From contig NZ_KB890619.1 in the NCBI RefSeq assembly GCF_000373145.1, positions 14,621 to 78,620 on the forward strand: DNA of 64,000 nt. Direction: 5' to 3'. This document shows positions 34,415 to 45,493 of this stretch, one piece after another; position 1 is the stretch's first letter, and the number at the start of each line of letters is the position of its first letter. A program made the translations under genes and the position numbers. The stretch comes from Thermus oshimai DSM 12092. GTDB taxonomy: Bacteria; Deinococcota; Deinococci; Deinococcales; Thermaceae. The notes beneath the pieces are model-generated. The model worked only from the letters and a program-made list of their open reading frames with translations. It did not search any database and had not been told where the DNA came from.

Positions 34415-37072
34415 TTACTGCACCTGCACCCGGAGGACGAGGGTGATCCTGGCCGCCGGGGGCATCACGTCGTTCGCGTCAATGGTCCCGTCCCCGTTGG
34501 TGTCCACGCCCACGTACACGGACTGACCGGTGGCCACGCTGGGAGGCGGCGTGGGGCTCCAGGCGTTGCCGTCCGTGGAGTAAAGGACCGTGGCCCCGCT
34601 GGGGAAGCCCGTGGTGGTAGCGGCCATGCTCACGAAGGTGGTGTAAGCGGGGATGGGGTCGGCGATCTTCACGTTCGTCAGGTTCCCGGTGCCGATGTTC
34701 TCCGCCACGATGACGTAGTCAATGTAGTCCCCGGGGTAGGCCTGGCTACCGTCGGAGGAGCGGACGGCGGAGGTCGTCCCCACGTAGCTCACCGCGCTCT
34801 TCTGGAGCCTGAGCTCCCCGCCCACGATGGTGGTGGTCTCCGTGGCGGTGTCGCTGGCGTTCCCCGTGCCCACGGTGCAGTTTGCGGTCACGGTGTTCAC
34901 GTCCACCTGGCCGATGGGTTCTCCGGCGGGAACCAAGACGCGGACGTGGATCGTCTGGGTACCGCCGAAGGCGGGCACGCTCACCCCGCTCAGGCTGTTC
35001 TGCCAGGTGGTGCCGTCTAGGGAGTACTGGTAGGTCCAGCCGGAGCTACCACCCGTGCCGGTGATGGAGCAGAGCGCGCCGGTATTGGAATTGTTCACCA
35101 AGGTGTGGGTGTACTGGATGGTCCCGGGGCTCGTGACGGTGCCCGCCCGGTCGGGGTCCAGGAGCACCTGGGCCACCAGGTTCACGTTGACCTGGGTGTT
35201 AACGGTGTCGGAAACGGTGCCCAGGGTGGCGCTGGTGGCGGTGAAGCTCACCGGGTTGCTCCCGGGGGCGGTCCCCGCGGGCACGGTGACGGCGGCGATG
35301 TAGCACTTGGTCCCGCCGGGGTTGATGGGCCCGGTGTTGGTCACCGGGGCAGGGGTTGGCGTGTCCATCAACCCATCGCAGTTCGCATCGGGGTAGAAGA
35401 GGACGCTCCAGCCGGTGGGGACGCTCGCGGTGAGGTTGTAGCTATCCGTGTTGGCCCCCGCGTTGTAGGTGTCCAGCGGGAAGTACACCGTCTGGCCGGG
35501 GTTGGCGGTCTGGGCGGCGGGGTTGTCGTTGGTGGCGTTGCCATCCCCCGCGTACCCGCGGGCCGCCAGGTCCACCGCGTAGCCCGGGAGGATGTCCGTG
35601 AGCTGGTCGGTGGTGAGGTCGGACTTGGAGGAGTCGTTCACGCTGGTGGCCTTGAGCTCCACCTTGTAGGTGGTCGTGGTGCCGTCGGCCGGGTTTTCAA
35701 AGTAGCCCGCGGGCAGGAGGCACTTCACCACCACGGTCTGCGTGCTGCCGGGGTTCAGGGGGCCGATGGCGCCGGAGATAGGCGTGATGCCGTCCGCGGC
35801 GTAGATTTGGCAGACGGTCCCCGCGGGGAAGGTGGGGTTCTGGAGCGTGAGGGTGAAGCTGTCGGGGGCGTTCCCGTCGTTCCGCACCACGTTGGTGAAG
35901 CTCACCGTCTGGCCGGAGTAGGCGCTGGCCACCACCTGGGTTTCGTTGCCCAGGGTGATGTTGCCGGGGTAGCCCACCACGGGCTGGTACGTGGCGGTCA
36001 CGGTGTTGGTGGTGGTGTTGGAGGAAACGGTTTCGCCGGGGTCGTTGCTGTCCCCATCCCCGTTGGCGTCAAACCGCACCACCGCGGTGTTGGCGTAGGT
36101 GGCGCCGGCGGGGGCGTTCGCAGGCACCGTGGCCTGGAAGCTGAAGGTGTACTGCGCCCCTTGCGGGAAGAAGGCCCCGCTGCCGGAGATGAACATGCCG
36201 ATGGCGATGGTGCCGTTTCCGGTGAGGGGGAGGGTAGTGAGGGTTTGCCAGGTGCTGCCGTCGTAGTAGACGAAGCTCACCGTGCCCGATCCCGCGGTGC
36301 CCGTGGGCATGGTGCTCACGGTGAGGCCGGTGGGAATGACGTCCGAGATGAGGATGCCGGTGCCGAGGCCGGGGATGGTAACGCCGTAGGCCGCGCTCCC
36401 GCCCACGTTGGCCCCCGAGATGGTGAAGGTGACCGTACCGCCCGGGGCCACACTGCTCGGCGTGGCGGACTTGGTGGCGGTGAGGGCGGCCTGGGTGGTG
36501 GCCACCGCGCGGGCCCAGTTGTCGGCATCGGTAACGCTCGGGTTACCCTGGCTGGTGCCGGTGAGGTTCAGGTTGCCGTACTGGCCGCTCGTGGCCGTGG
36601 CGGGGATGGTGGCCACCACCGCCACGCAGGCCTGCTGGCCCATCCCCAGGGTGACGGAGGTCACCTGGGGTTCCCCCGCGTCCACGGCGCCGTTGCAGTT
36701 GTCGTCGCGGTAGATCCGAACGCTCAGCAGGTCAAAGTCGTCCGAGGTGCCCTGGACCGTGGCCAGGTTGATGGTGTCCGTGCCGTTTCCGGTGTTCTCC
36801 ACCACGTAGTTGAAGAGCACCTGGCCACCGGGCAGGCCGGACTTGGTCTGTCCGGGGGCGCTTTCGGTACCGTTTGGGGTGATGGTGAAGCTGTAGACCT
36901 GCTGGACCACGGTCACCACCTGGTTGGAGGTGGTGGTCCGGGGTTGGCCGGCGGAGTCAATGTAGCTGGCCGAAGCCTGGTTGGTGATGCTGGTGCCTGC
37001 GGGGGTCATAGCCAAGGCCACCCCCAGCAGGAGGGTCATGAGGCCCAAACCTAAAAACTTTAGTCTTTTCAT
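34415..37072 (-). CDS. Secreted DUF11 repeat protein, 885 aa
   Basis: Signal peptide MKRLKFLGLGLMTLLLGVALA, then the MTPAGTSITNQASASY module, which I associate with Deinococcus-Thermus surface proteins. Repeated DUF11-type modules follow: LTATKSATPSSVAPGGTVTFTISGANVGG near 195 and LRLQKSAVSYVGTTSAVRSSDGSQAYPGDYIDYVIVAENIGTG near 755. Calcium-loop-like Asp/Asn stretches occur (DANGDGDSNDPGE, DTNGDGTIDANDV, DDNCNGAVDAGE), so Ca2+ binding is possible. Composition is rich in Thr, Gly, Ala and Asn, unlike cytoplasmic Thermus proteins. AGGGAGGT precedes the ATG, 17 nt after the small first gene of the operon. Likely an abundant envelope component. Confidence 0.85.
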   Translation of the reverse strand: MKRLKFLGLGLMTLLLGVALAMTPAGTSITNQASASYIDSAGQPRTTTSNQVVTVVQQVYSFTITPNGTESAPGQTKSGLPGGQVLFNYVVENTGNGTDTINLATVQGTSDDFDLLSVRIYRDDNCNGAVDAGEPQVTSVTLGMGQQACVAVVATIPATATSGQYGNLNLTGTSQGNPSVTDADNWARAVATTQAALTATKSATPSSVAPGGTVTFTISGANVGGSAAYGVTIPGLGTGILISDVIPTGLTVSTMPTGTAGSGTVSFVYYDGSTWQTLTTLPLTGNGTIAIGMFISGSGAFFPQGAQYTFSFQATVPANAPAGATYANTAVVRFDANGDGDSNDPGETVSSNTTTNTVTATYQPVVGYPGNITLGNETQVVASAYSGQTVSFTNVVRNDGNAPDSFTLTLQNPTFPAGTVCQIYAADGITPISGAIGPLNPGSTQTVVVKCLLPAGYFENPADGTTTTYKVELKATSVNDSSKSDLTTDQLTDILPGYAVDLAARGYAGDGNATNDNPAAQTANPGQTVYFPLDTYNAGANTDSYNLTASVPTGWSVLFYPDANCDGLMDTPTPAPVTNTGPINPGGTKCYIAAVTVPAGTAPGSNPVSFTATSATLGTVSDTVNTQVNVNLVAQVLLDPDRAGTVTSPGTIQYTHTLVNNSNTGALCSITGTGGSSGWTYQYSLDGTTWQNSLSGVSVPAFGGTQTIHVRVLVPAGEPIGQVDVNTVTANCTVGTGNASDTATETTTIVGGELRLQKSAVSYVGTTSAVRSSDGSQAYPGDYIDYVIVAENIGTGNLTNVKIADPIPAYTTFVSMAATTTGFPSGATVLYSTDGNAWSPTPPPSVATGQSVYVGVDTNGDGTIDANDVMPPAARITLVLRVQVQ

Positions 37073-37089
37073 TCCTTACCTCCCTTCTG

Positions 37090-37575
37090 CTAGCGGACCT
37101 TGGTCCTGACCAGAACCTCCACCCTTTCGCCGGGCTTGAGCTCCGGAATGGTGTAGCGCACGTGGGTGTACTCCTCGGGCTTGACCTCTACCTCCTTTTC
37201 CACCTCCTTTCCCCCTTCCATCACCCGGACCCGCTTTTTGAGGGGCGGAAAGCCGAAGGTTTTGCCCCCGTCAAAGCTGAACTCCGGGCGGATTTGGGCC
37301 TCCCTAAAGCGGAGCAGGGGCGCCTCGAGGAACACCGTCTCTTTGGGGATGGGGATCACCAGGGCCACCTGGCGGAGGGGATCTTTCCCCTTGTTCTCCG
37401 CCAGAAGGCGCCAGACCACCACATCCCCCGGGGCCACCTCGAGGGCCTCCACCAGGACCTCCTTGCCGTCCTTCACCTGGACCTTAAAGCCCTTAAGGTC
37501 TAGGCTGAGCTGGGCTAGGGCCGTGGCGAGGAGAAACACCATAAGAGCCCAAAGCCGCGTGGCACTTTTCGGCAT
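37090..37575 (-). CDS. Small secreted DUF11-like protein, first gene of the envelope operon
   Basis: The ATG at 37575 gives 161 residues with signal peptide MPKSATRLWALMVFLLATALA-Q and a single Ig-like domain: DVVVWRLLAENKGKDPLRQVALVIPIPKETVFLEAP, then YTHVRYTIPELKPGERVEVLVRTKVR. That is the core layout of one DUF11 unit. A longer frame to 37671 lacks a ribosome binding site and a signal peptide, so I reject it. The ribosome binding site GGGAGG lies inside a perfect 6-bp hairpin. It may be a chaperone-like or capping subunit for the larger repeat proteins; that is a guess. Confidence 0.8.
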   Translation of the reverse strand: MPKSATRLWALMVFLLATALAQLSLDLKGFKVQVKDGKEVLVEALEVAPGDVVVWRLLAENKGKDPLRQVALVIPIPKETVFLEAPLLRFREAQIRPEFSFDGGKTFGFPPLKKRVRVMEGGKEVEKEVEVKPEEYTHVRYTIPELKPGERVEVLVRTKVR

Positions 37576-37579
37576 ACCA

Positions 37580-37595
37580 CCTCCCAAAAGGGAGG
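37580..37595 (-). promoter_or_regulatory. Hairpin masking the ribosome binding site of the envelope operon
   Basis: CCTCCC-TTTT-GGGAGG on the minus strand forms a perfect 6-bp stem in which GGGAGG is the Shine-Dalgarno sequence of the first gene (ATG at 37575). Masking could make translation depend on temperature or on a factor. No convincing promoter was found further upstream. Confidence 0.5.
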
Positions 37596-37705
37596 CTAGG
37601 GGACCCTTGTGAAAAACCTGTGAAAGGTGGGGGTTACCCCTACCCCCTATCCCGGGGCTTCCCCTCCTCATGGGGCGTGGTATCCTTCAGGGCGGTTGGG
37701 GCCTT

Positions 37706-39181
37706 ATGCTGAGGCTTGAAGGCATCACCAAGCGCTTCGGGCCGGTCCTGGCCTGCGATGGGGTGAGCCTCGAGGTGGGGCGGGGCGAGGTCCTGGCCCT
37801 GCTCGGGGAGAACGGGGCGGGGAAGACCACCCTGGTGAGCCTCCTCTACGGCCTCTACGCCCCCGATGCGGGGCGGATCCTTCTGGAAGGCCGGGAGGTG
37901 CGGATCCCTTCCCCCCAGGCGGCCCAGCGCCTGGGGATCGCCCTGGTGCCCCAGCACCCCGAGCTCCTCGAGGCCCACACCGTGGCGGAGAACCTGGCCC
38001 TGGGCCTCCGCCTTCCCCCTTTCTTCACCCAAGAAGTCCTCCTCCGCCGCCTCCAGGGCCACTTGGAACGGAGCGCCTTAGGCCTGGACCCTGGTTTCCT
38101 CCGCCTCCCCGTGGCCGCCCTCTCCGCGGGGGAGAAGCAGCGCCTGGAGATCCTAAAGGCCCTCCTTTCCCACCCCAAGGTCCTCATCCTGGACGAGCCC
38201 ACCAGCGTCCTCACCCCCAGGGAGGCGGAGGGCCTTTTCGGGGAGATCCGCCGCCTCAAGGAGGAGGGTCTTGCGGTGATCTTCATCAGCCACAAGCTGG
38301 ACGAGGTCTTGGAGGTGGCGGACCGCATCGCCGTGCTCCGCGCCGGGCGCAAGGTGGGGGAGGTTTCCCGAAAGGAAGCCACAAAAGAGGAGCTCATCCG
38401 CCTCATGGTGGGGCGGCGTCTTTCGCCCCTCCCCCGGGCCCTGCCCCCTAAGGAGGAGGTGGTCTTGGAGGTGGAGGGCCTTCACGTGCCCCGGCGGGGC
38501 GTGCCCCTCCAGGGGGTTTCCTTTGCCTTGCGGGCGGGGGAGATCCTGGGGGTGGCGGGGGTGGCGGGAAGCGGCCAGAGCGAACTGGTGGAGGCCCTAG
38601 CCGGGCTTAGGCCCTATGGGGGAGAGGTGCGCCTTTTGGGAAAACCCCTCCCCAGGGATCCGGCCCGGGTCTTCGCCTTGGGGGTGGGGCATGTTCCCGA
38701 AGAGCGGAGCACGGGCCTCGCCCCAGGCCTGCCCGTGGCGGAGAACCTCTCCTTGCGCACCCACCGGAGGCTTGCCCGACGGGGGGTTCTTTTCCGGAAG
38801 GACCTGGAGGCGCGGGCCAAGGACCTCATGGCCCGCTTCCGCATCCAGGCCCCTTCCCCCTGGGCCCCCGTGCGCTTCCTCTCGGGGGGGAACGCCCAGA
38901 AGGTCATCCTGGCGCGGGAGCTTTCCGAAGGCCCTAGGCTCCTCCTCGCCATGCACCCCACCTACGGGGTGGACGTGGGGGCCCAGGAGGAGGTCCACCG
39001 CCTCCTTTTGGACCTCGCGGCCTCGGGCACGGCCATCCTGTTGGTGAGCGAGGACCTGGACGAGATCCTGGCCCTGAGCCACCGGGTGGCCGCCCTCCAC
39101 CGGGGGCGGTTTGTGGGGCCCATCCCCCGGGAGGAGGCCACCCTGGAGCGCCTGGGGCGGATGATGGCGGAGGGACGATGA
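37706..39181 (+). CDS. BMP/nucleoside-type ABC importer, ATPase with two nucleotide-binding domains
   Basis: The 491-residue protein (ATG at 37706) has two ABC domains as in RbsA/YufO proteins. The first has Walker A GENGAGKTT near residue 36, signature LSAGEKQRLEI and Walker B LILDEPTSVLTPRE. The second has the Walker A-like GVAGSGQSELVEALAG, signature LSGGNAQKVILAREL and the degenerate Walker B LLLAMHPTYGVDVGA. The second domain lacks a normal Walker A lysine, as is usual in this family. It starts an operon with two permeases and a BMP-family receptor, probably for nucleosides. Confidence 0.93.
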   Translation: MLRLEGITKRFGPVLACDGVSLEVGRGEVLALLGENGAGKTTLVSLLYGLYAPDAGRILLEGREVRIPSPQAAQRLGIALVPQHPELLEAHTVAENLALGLRLPPFFTQEVLLRRLQGHLERSALGLDPGFLRLPVAALSAGEKQRLEILKALLSHPKVLILDEPTSVLTPREAEGLFGEIRRLKEEGLAVIFISHKLDEVLEVADRIAVLRAGRKVGEVSRKEATKEELIRLMVGRRLSPLPRALPPKEEVVLEVEGLHVPRRGVPLQGVSFALRAGEILGVAGVAGSGQSELVEALAGLRPYGGEVRLLGKPLPRDPARVFALGVGHVPEERSTGLAPGLPVAENLSLRTHRRLARRGVLFRKDLEARAKDLMARFRIQAPSPWAPVRFLSGGNAQKVILARELSEGPRLLLAMHPTYGVDVGAQEEVHRLLLDLAASGTAILLVSEDLDEILALSHRVAALHRGRFVGPIPREEATLERLGRMMAEGR

Positions 39182-40227
39182 GGCTGGAGCTGGACCCAAG
39201 CCCCACCCCGGCCAAGGTGGCCTGGAGCTACGGGGCGTTTTTCCTCCTAACCTTCCTCCTTTTGGCCCTTCTCTTCGCCCTCTACGGGGTTTCCCCCCTT
39301 CGGGCCTTTGGCCTCCTCTTTTCCGTGGTGCTGGACCCCTTGGGCCTCTTTGAGGTCTTAAGGCGCGCCGTTCCCCTCCTCCTCATCGGGGCGGGGCTAT
39401 CTCTGGCCTTCCGGGTGGGGTTTTTCAACATCGGGGCCGAGGGGCAGCTCCTCCTGGGGGCGGTGGGGGCGGCCTACGCCGCCCTTTTTCTCCCCACGGG
39501 CCCCTGGACCCTTCCCCTCATGTTCCTCCTGGGTGGGGGCCTTTCGGCCCTTTGGGCCCTTCTCGCCGCCTGGCTTCGCGTGCGCTTTGGCGCCAGCGAG
39601 ATCCTCACCACCCTCATGCAGAACTACCTGGCCTACTACCTGGTGGTCTACCTGGTGGCGGGGCCCTGGAAAGGGGAGCGGGTTTTCGGCTTCCTCTACA
39701 CCGACACCTTCCCCCAGGCCGCCTGGCTTCCCCGCCTAGGGGAAAGCCTCGTCCCCTGGCCCACCCTCCTCCTGGGGGTGCTGGCCGCGCTCTTCCTCCA
39801 TTTCCTCCTCTTCCGCACCCCCCTGGGCCTGGAGTGGCGGGTCCTGGGGGATAACCCCAAGGCCGCCCGGTACCTGGGCCTACGGGAGGGGCGGCTTCTC
39901 CTCCTGGTGGCCCTCCTCTCCGGCCTCCTTGCGGGGGTGGCCGGGGTGGGGGAGGTGGCGGGGATCCACCACAAGCTCTTGGAGCCCGCCCAGATCTCCT
40001 TGGGCTACGGCTTCACCGCCATCCTGGTGGCCTGGCTGGCCCGGGGGGGGCCCCTCTTCACCCTCCTCACCGCGCCCCTCATGGGGGTGGTGTTGGCGGG
40101 GGGGGATCTTTTGAAGCTGGAGCTTTCCATGCCCTTTAGGGTGGTGGACGTCTTCGCCGGCCTCATGCTCCTCGCCCTCATCGGGGCCGAGGCCCTGGCC
40201 CGCCACCGCGTGGTCTGGAGGCGCTGA
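39178..40227 (+). CDS. BMP/nucleoside-type ABC importer, permease 1
   Basis: The 349-residue inner-membrane permease of the BPD_transp_2 family (YufP-like) has eight to ten hydrophobic segments. Family motifs include LSLAFRVGFFNIGAEGQLLLGAVGAAYAAL (about residues 74-103), ASEILTTLMQNYLAYYLVVYL (about 139-159) and LEWRVLGDNPKAARYLG (about 218-234). The start overlaps the ATPase stop (ATGA) and the last base is shared with the next start. Confidence 0.93.
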   Translation: MRLELDPSPTPAKVAWSYGAFFLLTFLLLALLFALYGVSPLRAFGLLFSVVLDPLGLFEVLRRAVPLLLIGAGLSLAFRVGFFNIGAEGQLLLGAVGAAYAALFLPTGPWTLPLMFLLGGGLSALWALLAAWLRVRFGASEILTTLMQNYLAYYLVVYLVAGPWKGERVFGFLYTDTFPQAAWLPRLGESLVPWPTLLLGVLAALFLHFLLFRTPLGLEWRVLGDNPKAARYLGLREGRLLLLVALLSGLLAGVAGVGEVAGIHHKLLEPAQISLGYGFTAILVAWLARGGPLFTLLTAPLMGVVLAGGDLLKLELSMPFRVVDVFAGLMLLALIGAEALARHRVVWRR

Positions 40228-41060
40228 TGGAAGAGGCTCTTTTGCGCGCGGTCCTCTTTGGCACCCCCATCCTCCTCGCCACCTTGGGGGCCCTCCTTGC
40301 GGAGCGGAGCGGGGTGGTGCAGCTTGGGGTGGAGGGGATGATGGCCCTTTCCGCCCTGGCGGCCTTCGCCGCGGCCCTGGCCTTCGGGCCTTCCATGGGG
40401 ATCCTGGCAGGGGTCCTGGTGGGGGCTTTCCTGGGCCTTTTCCACGGGATCTTCACCGTGACCTTAAGGGCCAACCAGTTCGTGGCGGGGCTCGCCCTGT
40501 CCGCCTTGGGGCTTGGGGCCTCGGGGCTTTTGGGGAAGCGCTACGAGGGGCTCCCCCTCCCCGCCCCCTTGCCCGAGGGGGGGTTTGCCCTTTTGGCCTT
40601 CCTCCTGGCCTTCCTCCTCCACGCCTTCCTCTTCTATACCCGCACCGGGCTTTACCTGAGGAGCGTGGGGGAGAACCCCAAGGCGGCGGACCTCTTCGGG
40701 GTGAGCGTGGACGGGGTGCGCTACCTGGCCTTGGGGATGGGCGGGGGGCTGATTGGCCTCTCGGGGGCCTACCTCTCCTTGGCCTACCGCCCCGCCTGGA
40801 CGGACGGCATGACCGCAGGGCTTGGCTGGGTAGCGGTGGCCCTGGTGATCCTGGCCGCCTGGCGGCCCTTGAGGGCCCTTTTCGGGGCCTACTTCTTCGG
40901 CCTCCTCTTCTTCCTCCAGTTCCGGCTCCAGGGCAGTGTACCTATACCGAGCGAGGCCTTTGCCGCCATGCCCTACCTTCTGGTTATCCTGGTCCTGGCC
41001 CTTTCGGGCCGCGCCCAGGCCCCTAAGGCCCTGGGCCTGCCCTTTGAGAGGGGGAGGTGA
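40227..41060 (+). CDS. BMP/nucleoside-type ABC importer, permease 2
   Basis: The 277-residue second permease (YufQ-like) shows the family sequence AERSGVVQLGVEGMMALSALAAF near residue 25, LRANQFVAGLALSALGLGASGLLG near 80, and the coupling segment LRSVGENPKAADLFGVSVDGVRYLALGMGGGLIGLSGAYLSL near 145. It overlaps the first permease by one base (TGATG) and precedes the receptor gene by 3 nt. Confidence 0.93.
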   Translation: MEEALLRAVLFGTPILLATLGALLAERSGVVQLGVEGMMALSALAAFAAALAFGPSMGILAGVLVGAFLGLFHGIFTVTLRANQFVAGLALSALGLGASGLLGKRYEGLPLPAPLPEGGFALLAFLLAFLLHAFLFYTRTGLYLRSVGENPKAADLFGVSVDGVRYLALGMGGGLIGLSGAYLSLAYRPAWTDGMTAGLGWVAVALVILAAWRPLRALFGAYFFGLLFFLQFRLQGSVPIPSEAFAAMPYLLVILVLALSGRAQAPKALGLPFERGR

Positions 41061-41063
41061 GGG

Positions 41064-42203
41064 ATGAAACGGTGGATCTTCCTACTGGCCCTGGCCCTGG
41101 GGCTTGCCCTGGGGCAGGAGGCGAAGCTCAAGGCCTGCTTCATCTACGTGGGGCCCATCGGGGACGCGGGCTGGACCTACGCCCACGACGTGGGGCGCAA
41201 GAAGGCCGAGGCCGCTTTGCCTTGGCTTGAAACCAAGTACGTGGAGAGCGTCCCCGAGGCCCAGGTGGTGCCGGTGATTGACCGGCTGGTGCGGGAGGGG
41301 TGCCGGGTGGTCTTCGCCACCAGCTTCGGGTACATGGACGGGGTCCTCGAGGCCGCCCGGAAGTACCCGGACGTGATCTTCGCCCACGCCACCGGCATCA
41401 AGCGGGCCCCCAACGTGGCCACCTACATGGCGGACTTCTACCAGGTCTATTACCTAAACGGCCTCGCCGCCGGGGCCCTCACCAAGACGGGCAAGGTGGG
41501 GTACGTGGCCGCCTTCCCCATCCCCGAGGTGAAGCGGCACATCAACGCCTTCGCCCTGGGGGTGCGGGCGGTGAACCCTAAGGCCCAGGTCCTGGTGCGC
41601 TGGATCAACGCCTGGTACGACCCCGCCAAGGCCCGGGAGGCCACGGAGGCCCTCCTCGCCCAGGGGGCGGACGTCTTCGCCTTCACCGAGGACACCCCCA
41701 CGGTGATCCAGACCGCGGCCCGCAAGGGGGCCTACAGCTTCGGCCACTACACCCCCATGCTGAAGTTCGCCCCCGACCACGTGGTCTCGGGCCAGATCGT
41801 CCACTGGGACGTGATCTACATAGATTTCCTCAAGAAGGTGCGGGAAGGGGTGTACACCCCCAAGAACCTGGAGGGGGTGGACTACTTCTGGCTCCTCCAG
41901 CACAAGGCGGTGGAGATGGGGGCGGACTACGGCGTGCCCATCAACCCCAAGCACGTGCCCCTCTTGAAGGCGGCCTCCATGACCGTGGGGGGGAAGAAGG
42001 TGGCGGTCTACGACCGGATCATGGCCCTCCTCAAGGACATGTCCTCCCCCAAGCCCACCTTTGACCCCTTCACCGGGCCCATCCGGGACCGCAAGGGGGT
42101 GGTGCGCGTCCCCGCGGGGCGGAAGGCCACCCTCGAGGAGCTCCTCACCCTGGAGTGGGCGGCCCCTGGGGTGGTGGGGGACTGGCCGGGCGAGCCCAAG
42201 TAA
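41064..42203 (+). CDS. BMP family ABC transporter substrate-binding protein
   Basis: The 379-residue secreted receptor has signal peptide [18 protein letters not shown] but no lipobox cysteine, unlike PnrA lipoproteins of Gram-positives. Family features are [26 protein letters not shown] (about 25-50), [28 protein letters not shown] near 90 and [24 protein letters not shown] near 155. BMP proteins usually bind purine nucleosides. It ends the four-gene importer operon and is followed by a strong hairpin. Confidence 0.92.
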   Translation: MKRWIFLLALALGLALGQEAKLKACFIYVGPIGDAGWTYAHDVGRKKAEAALPWLETKYVESVPEAQVVPVIDRLVREGCRVVFATSFGYMDGVLEAARKYPDVIFAHATGIKRAPNVATYMADFYQVYYLNGLAAGALTKTGKVGYVAAFPIPEVKRHINAFALGVRAVNPKAQVLVRWINAWYDPAKAREATEALLAQGADVFAFTEDTPTVIQTAARKGAYSFGHYTPMLKFAPDHVVSGQIVHWDVIYIDFLKKVREGVYTPKNLEGVDYFWLLQHKAVEMGADYGVPINPKHVPLLKAASMTVGGKKVAVYDRIMALLKDMSSPKPTFDPFTGPIRDRKGVVRVPAGRKATLEELLTLEWAAPGVVGDWPGEPK

Positions 42204-42207
42204 ACAC

Positions 42208-42235
42208 CCCGCCGAAGCTTTCGCTTTGGCGGGGG
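42208..42235 (+). terminator. Terminator hairpin after the BMP importer operon
   Basis: CCCCGCCGAAGC and GCTTTGGCGGGG form a 12-bp stem (one G-T pair) around TTTC just after the stop codon. There is no immediate T run. Confidence 0.6.
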
Positions 42236-42269
42236 CCCCGGAAGAAGGTTTTTGTACGCTTTGGGGTCC

Positions 42270-42303
42270 CCACCGCGGCCTTGGCCGCGGTGGGGTTTAT
42301 AAT
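42270..42303 (+). promoter_or_regulatory. Perfect hairpin abutting the -10 box of bcp
   Basis: CCCCACCGCGGCC and GGCCGCGGTGGGG form a perfect 13-bp stem followed by TTT. The TATAAT -10 box (42298-42303) starts within this T run, 6 nt before the bcp ATG. The hairpin can end readthrough transcripts while bcp starts its own leaderless mRNA from the same place. Confidence 0.65.
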
Positions 42304-42309
42304 GCCCCC

Positions 42310-42777
42310 ATGGAAGTCGGCGACCTTGCGCCCGAGTTCGCCCTCCCGGACCAGGAGGGCAAGGTGCACCGCCTTTCGGACTACCGGGGGCGGTGGGTGG
42401 TCCTCTACTTCTACCCCAAGGACGACACCCCGGGGTGCACCAAGGAGGCCTGCGGCTTCCGGGACGAGAAGGGGCGCCTGGAGAGCCTGGGGGCGGTGGT
42501 GCTCGGGGTCTCCGCGGACGATGTGGAAAGCCACAAGCGCTTCGCGGAGAAGTACCGCCTGAACTTCCCCCTCCTGGCGGACCCGGGCCGCGAGGCCATC
42601 CTGGCCTACGGGGCCTGGGGGAAGAAGAACCTGTACGGGAAGGCGTACGAAGGGGTTCTCCGGCAAACCTTCCTCATAGACCCCGAGGGGCGCATCGCCA
42701 AGATCTGGCGGAAGGTCTCCCCCGAGGGGCATGCGGAGGAAGTGGCGGAGGCCCTTCTCGCCCTAAAGGGGGCTTAG
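42310..42777 (+). CDS. bcp: Thioredoxin-dependent peroxiredoxin, Bcp/PrxQ type
   Basis: Reduces hydrogen peroxide and organic hydroperoxides using thioredoxin. The 155-residue protein has the peroxidatic Cys in [16 protein letters not shown], with the resolving Cys five residues later, the PrxQ arrangement, and the conserved downstream [33 protein letters not shown] lies 6 nt before the ATG, so the mRNA is probably leaderless; a longer upstream frame is rejected for that reason. rpiA follows after 3 nt. Confidence 0.95.
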   Translation: MEVGDLAPEFALPDQEGKVHRLSDYRGRWVVLYFYPKDDTPGCTKEACGFRDEKGRLESLGAVVLGVSADDVESHKRFAEKYRLNFPLLADPGREAILAYGAWGKKNLYGKAYEGVLRQTFLIDPEGRIAKIWRKVSPEGHAEEVAEALLALKGA

Positions 42778-43464
<687 letters not shown>

Positions 43465-43469
43465 GGGTG

Positions 43470-43475
43470 TAGAAT
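43470..43475 (+). promoter_or_regulatory. -10 box of the metG leader
   Basis: TAGAAT begins 6 nt after the rpiA stop and lies 7 nt before the ATG of a seven-codon ORF, so the metG transcript should start at or next to that ATG. Confidence 0.55.
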
Positions 43476-43482
43476 GTTCCCC

Positions 43483-45427
<1,945 letters not shown>

Positions 45428-45430
45428 AAG

Positions 45431-45493
45431 CCCCGCCGCAGCCCAAGCTGCGGCGGGGGCCTCGGAAAGGGAGGGGCTGGACCCCTCCCTTTT
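45431..45493. terminator. Paired terminators between metG and ctpA
   Basis: A perfect 12-bp stem (45431-45442 with 45447-45458) follows metG. A second perfect 11-bp stem (AAAGGGAGGGG/CCCCTCCCTTT, 45466-45492) touches the ctpA stop codon and has short T runs on both sides. Together they separate the convergent genes. Confidence 0.75.

Noticed and set aside
23107-37072. Very long repeat-rich genes as possible pseudogenes or assembly artefacts
   Set aside because: All frames are intact, start with signal peptides and are joined by precise stop-start overlaps, so they are real genes.
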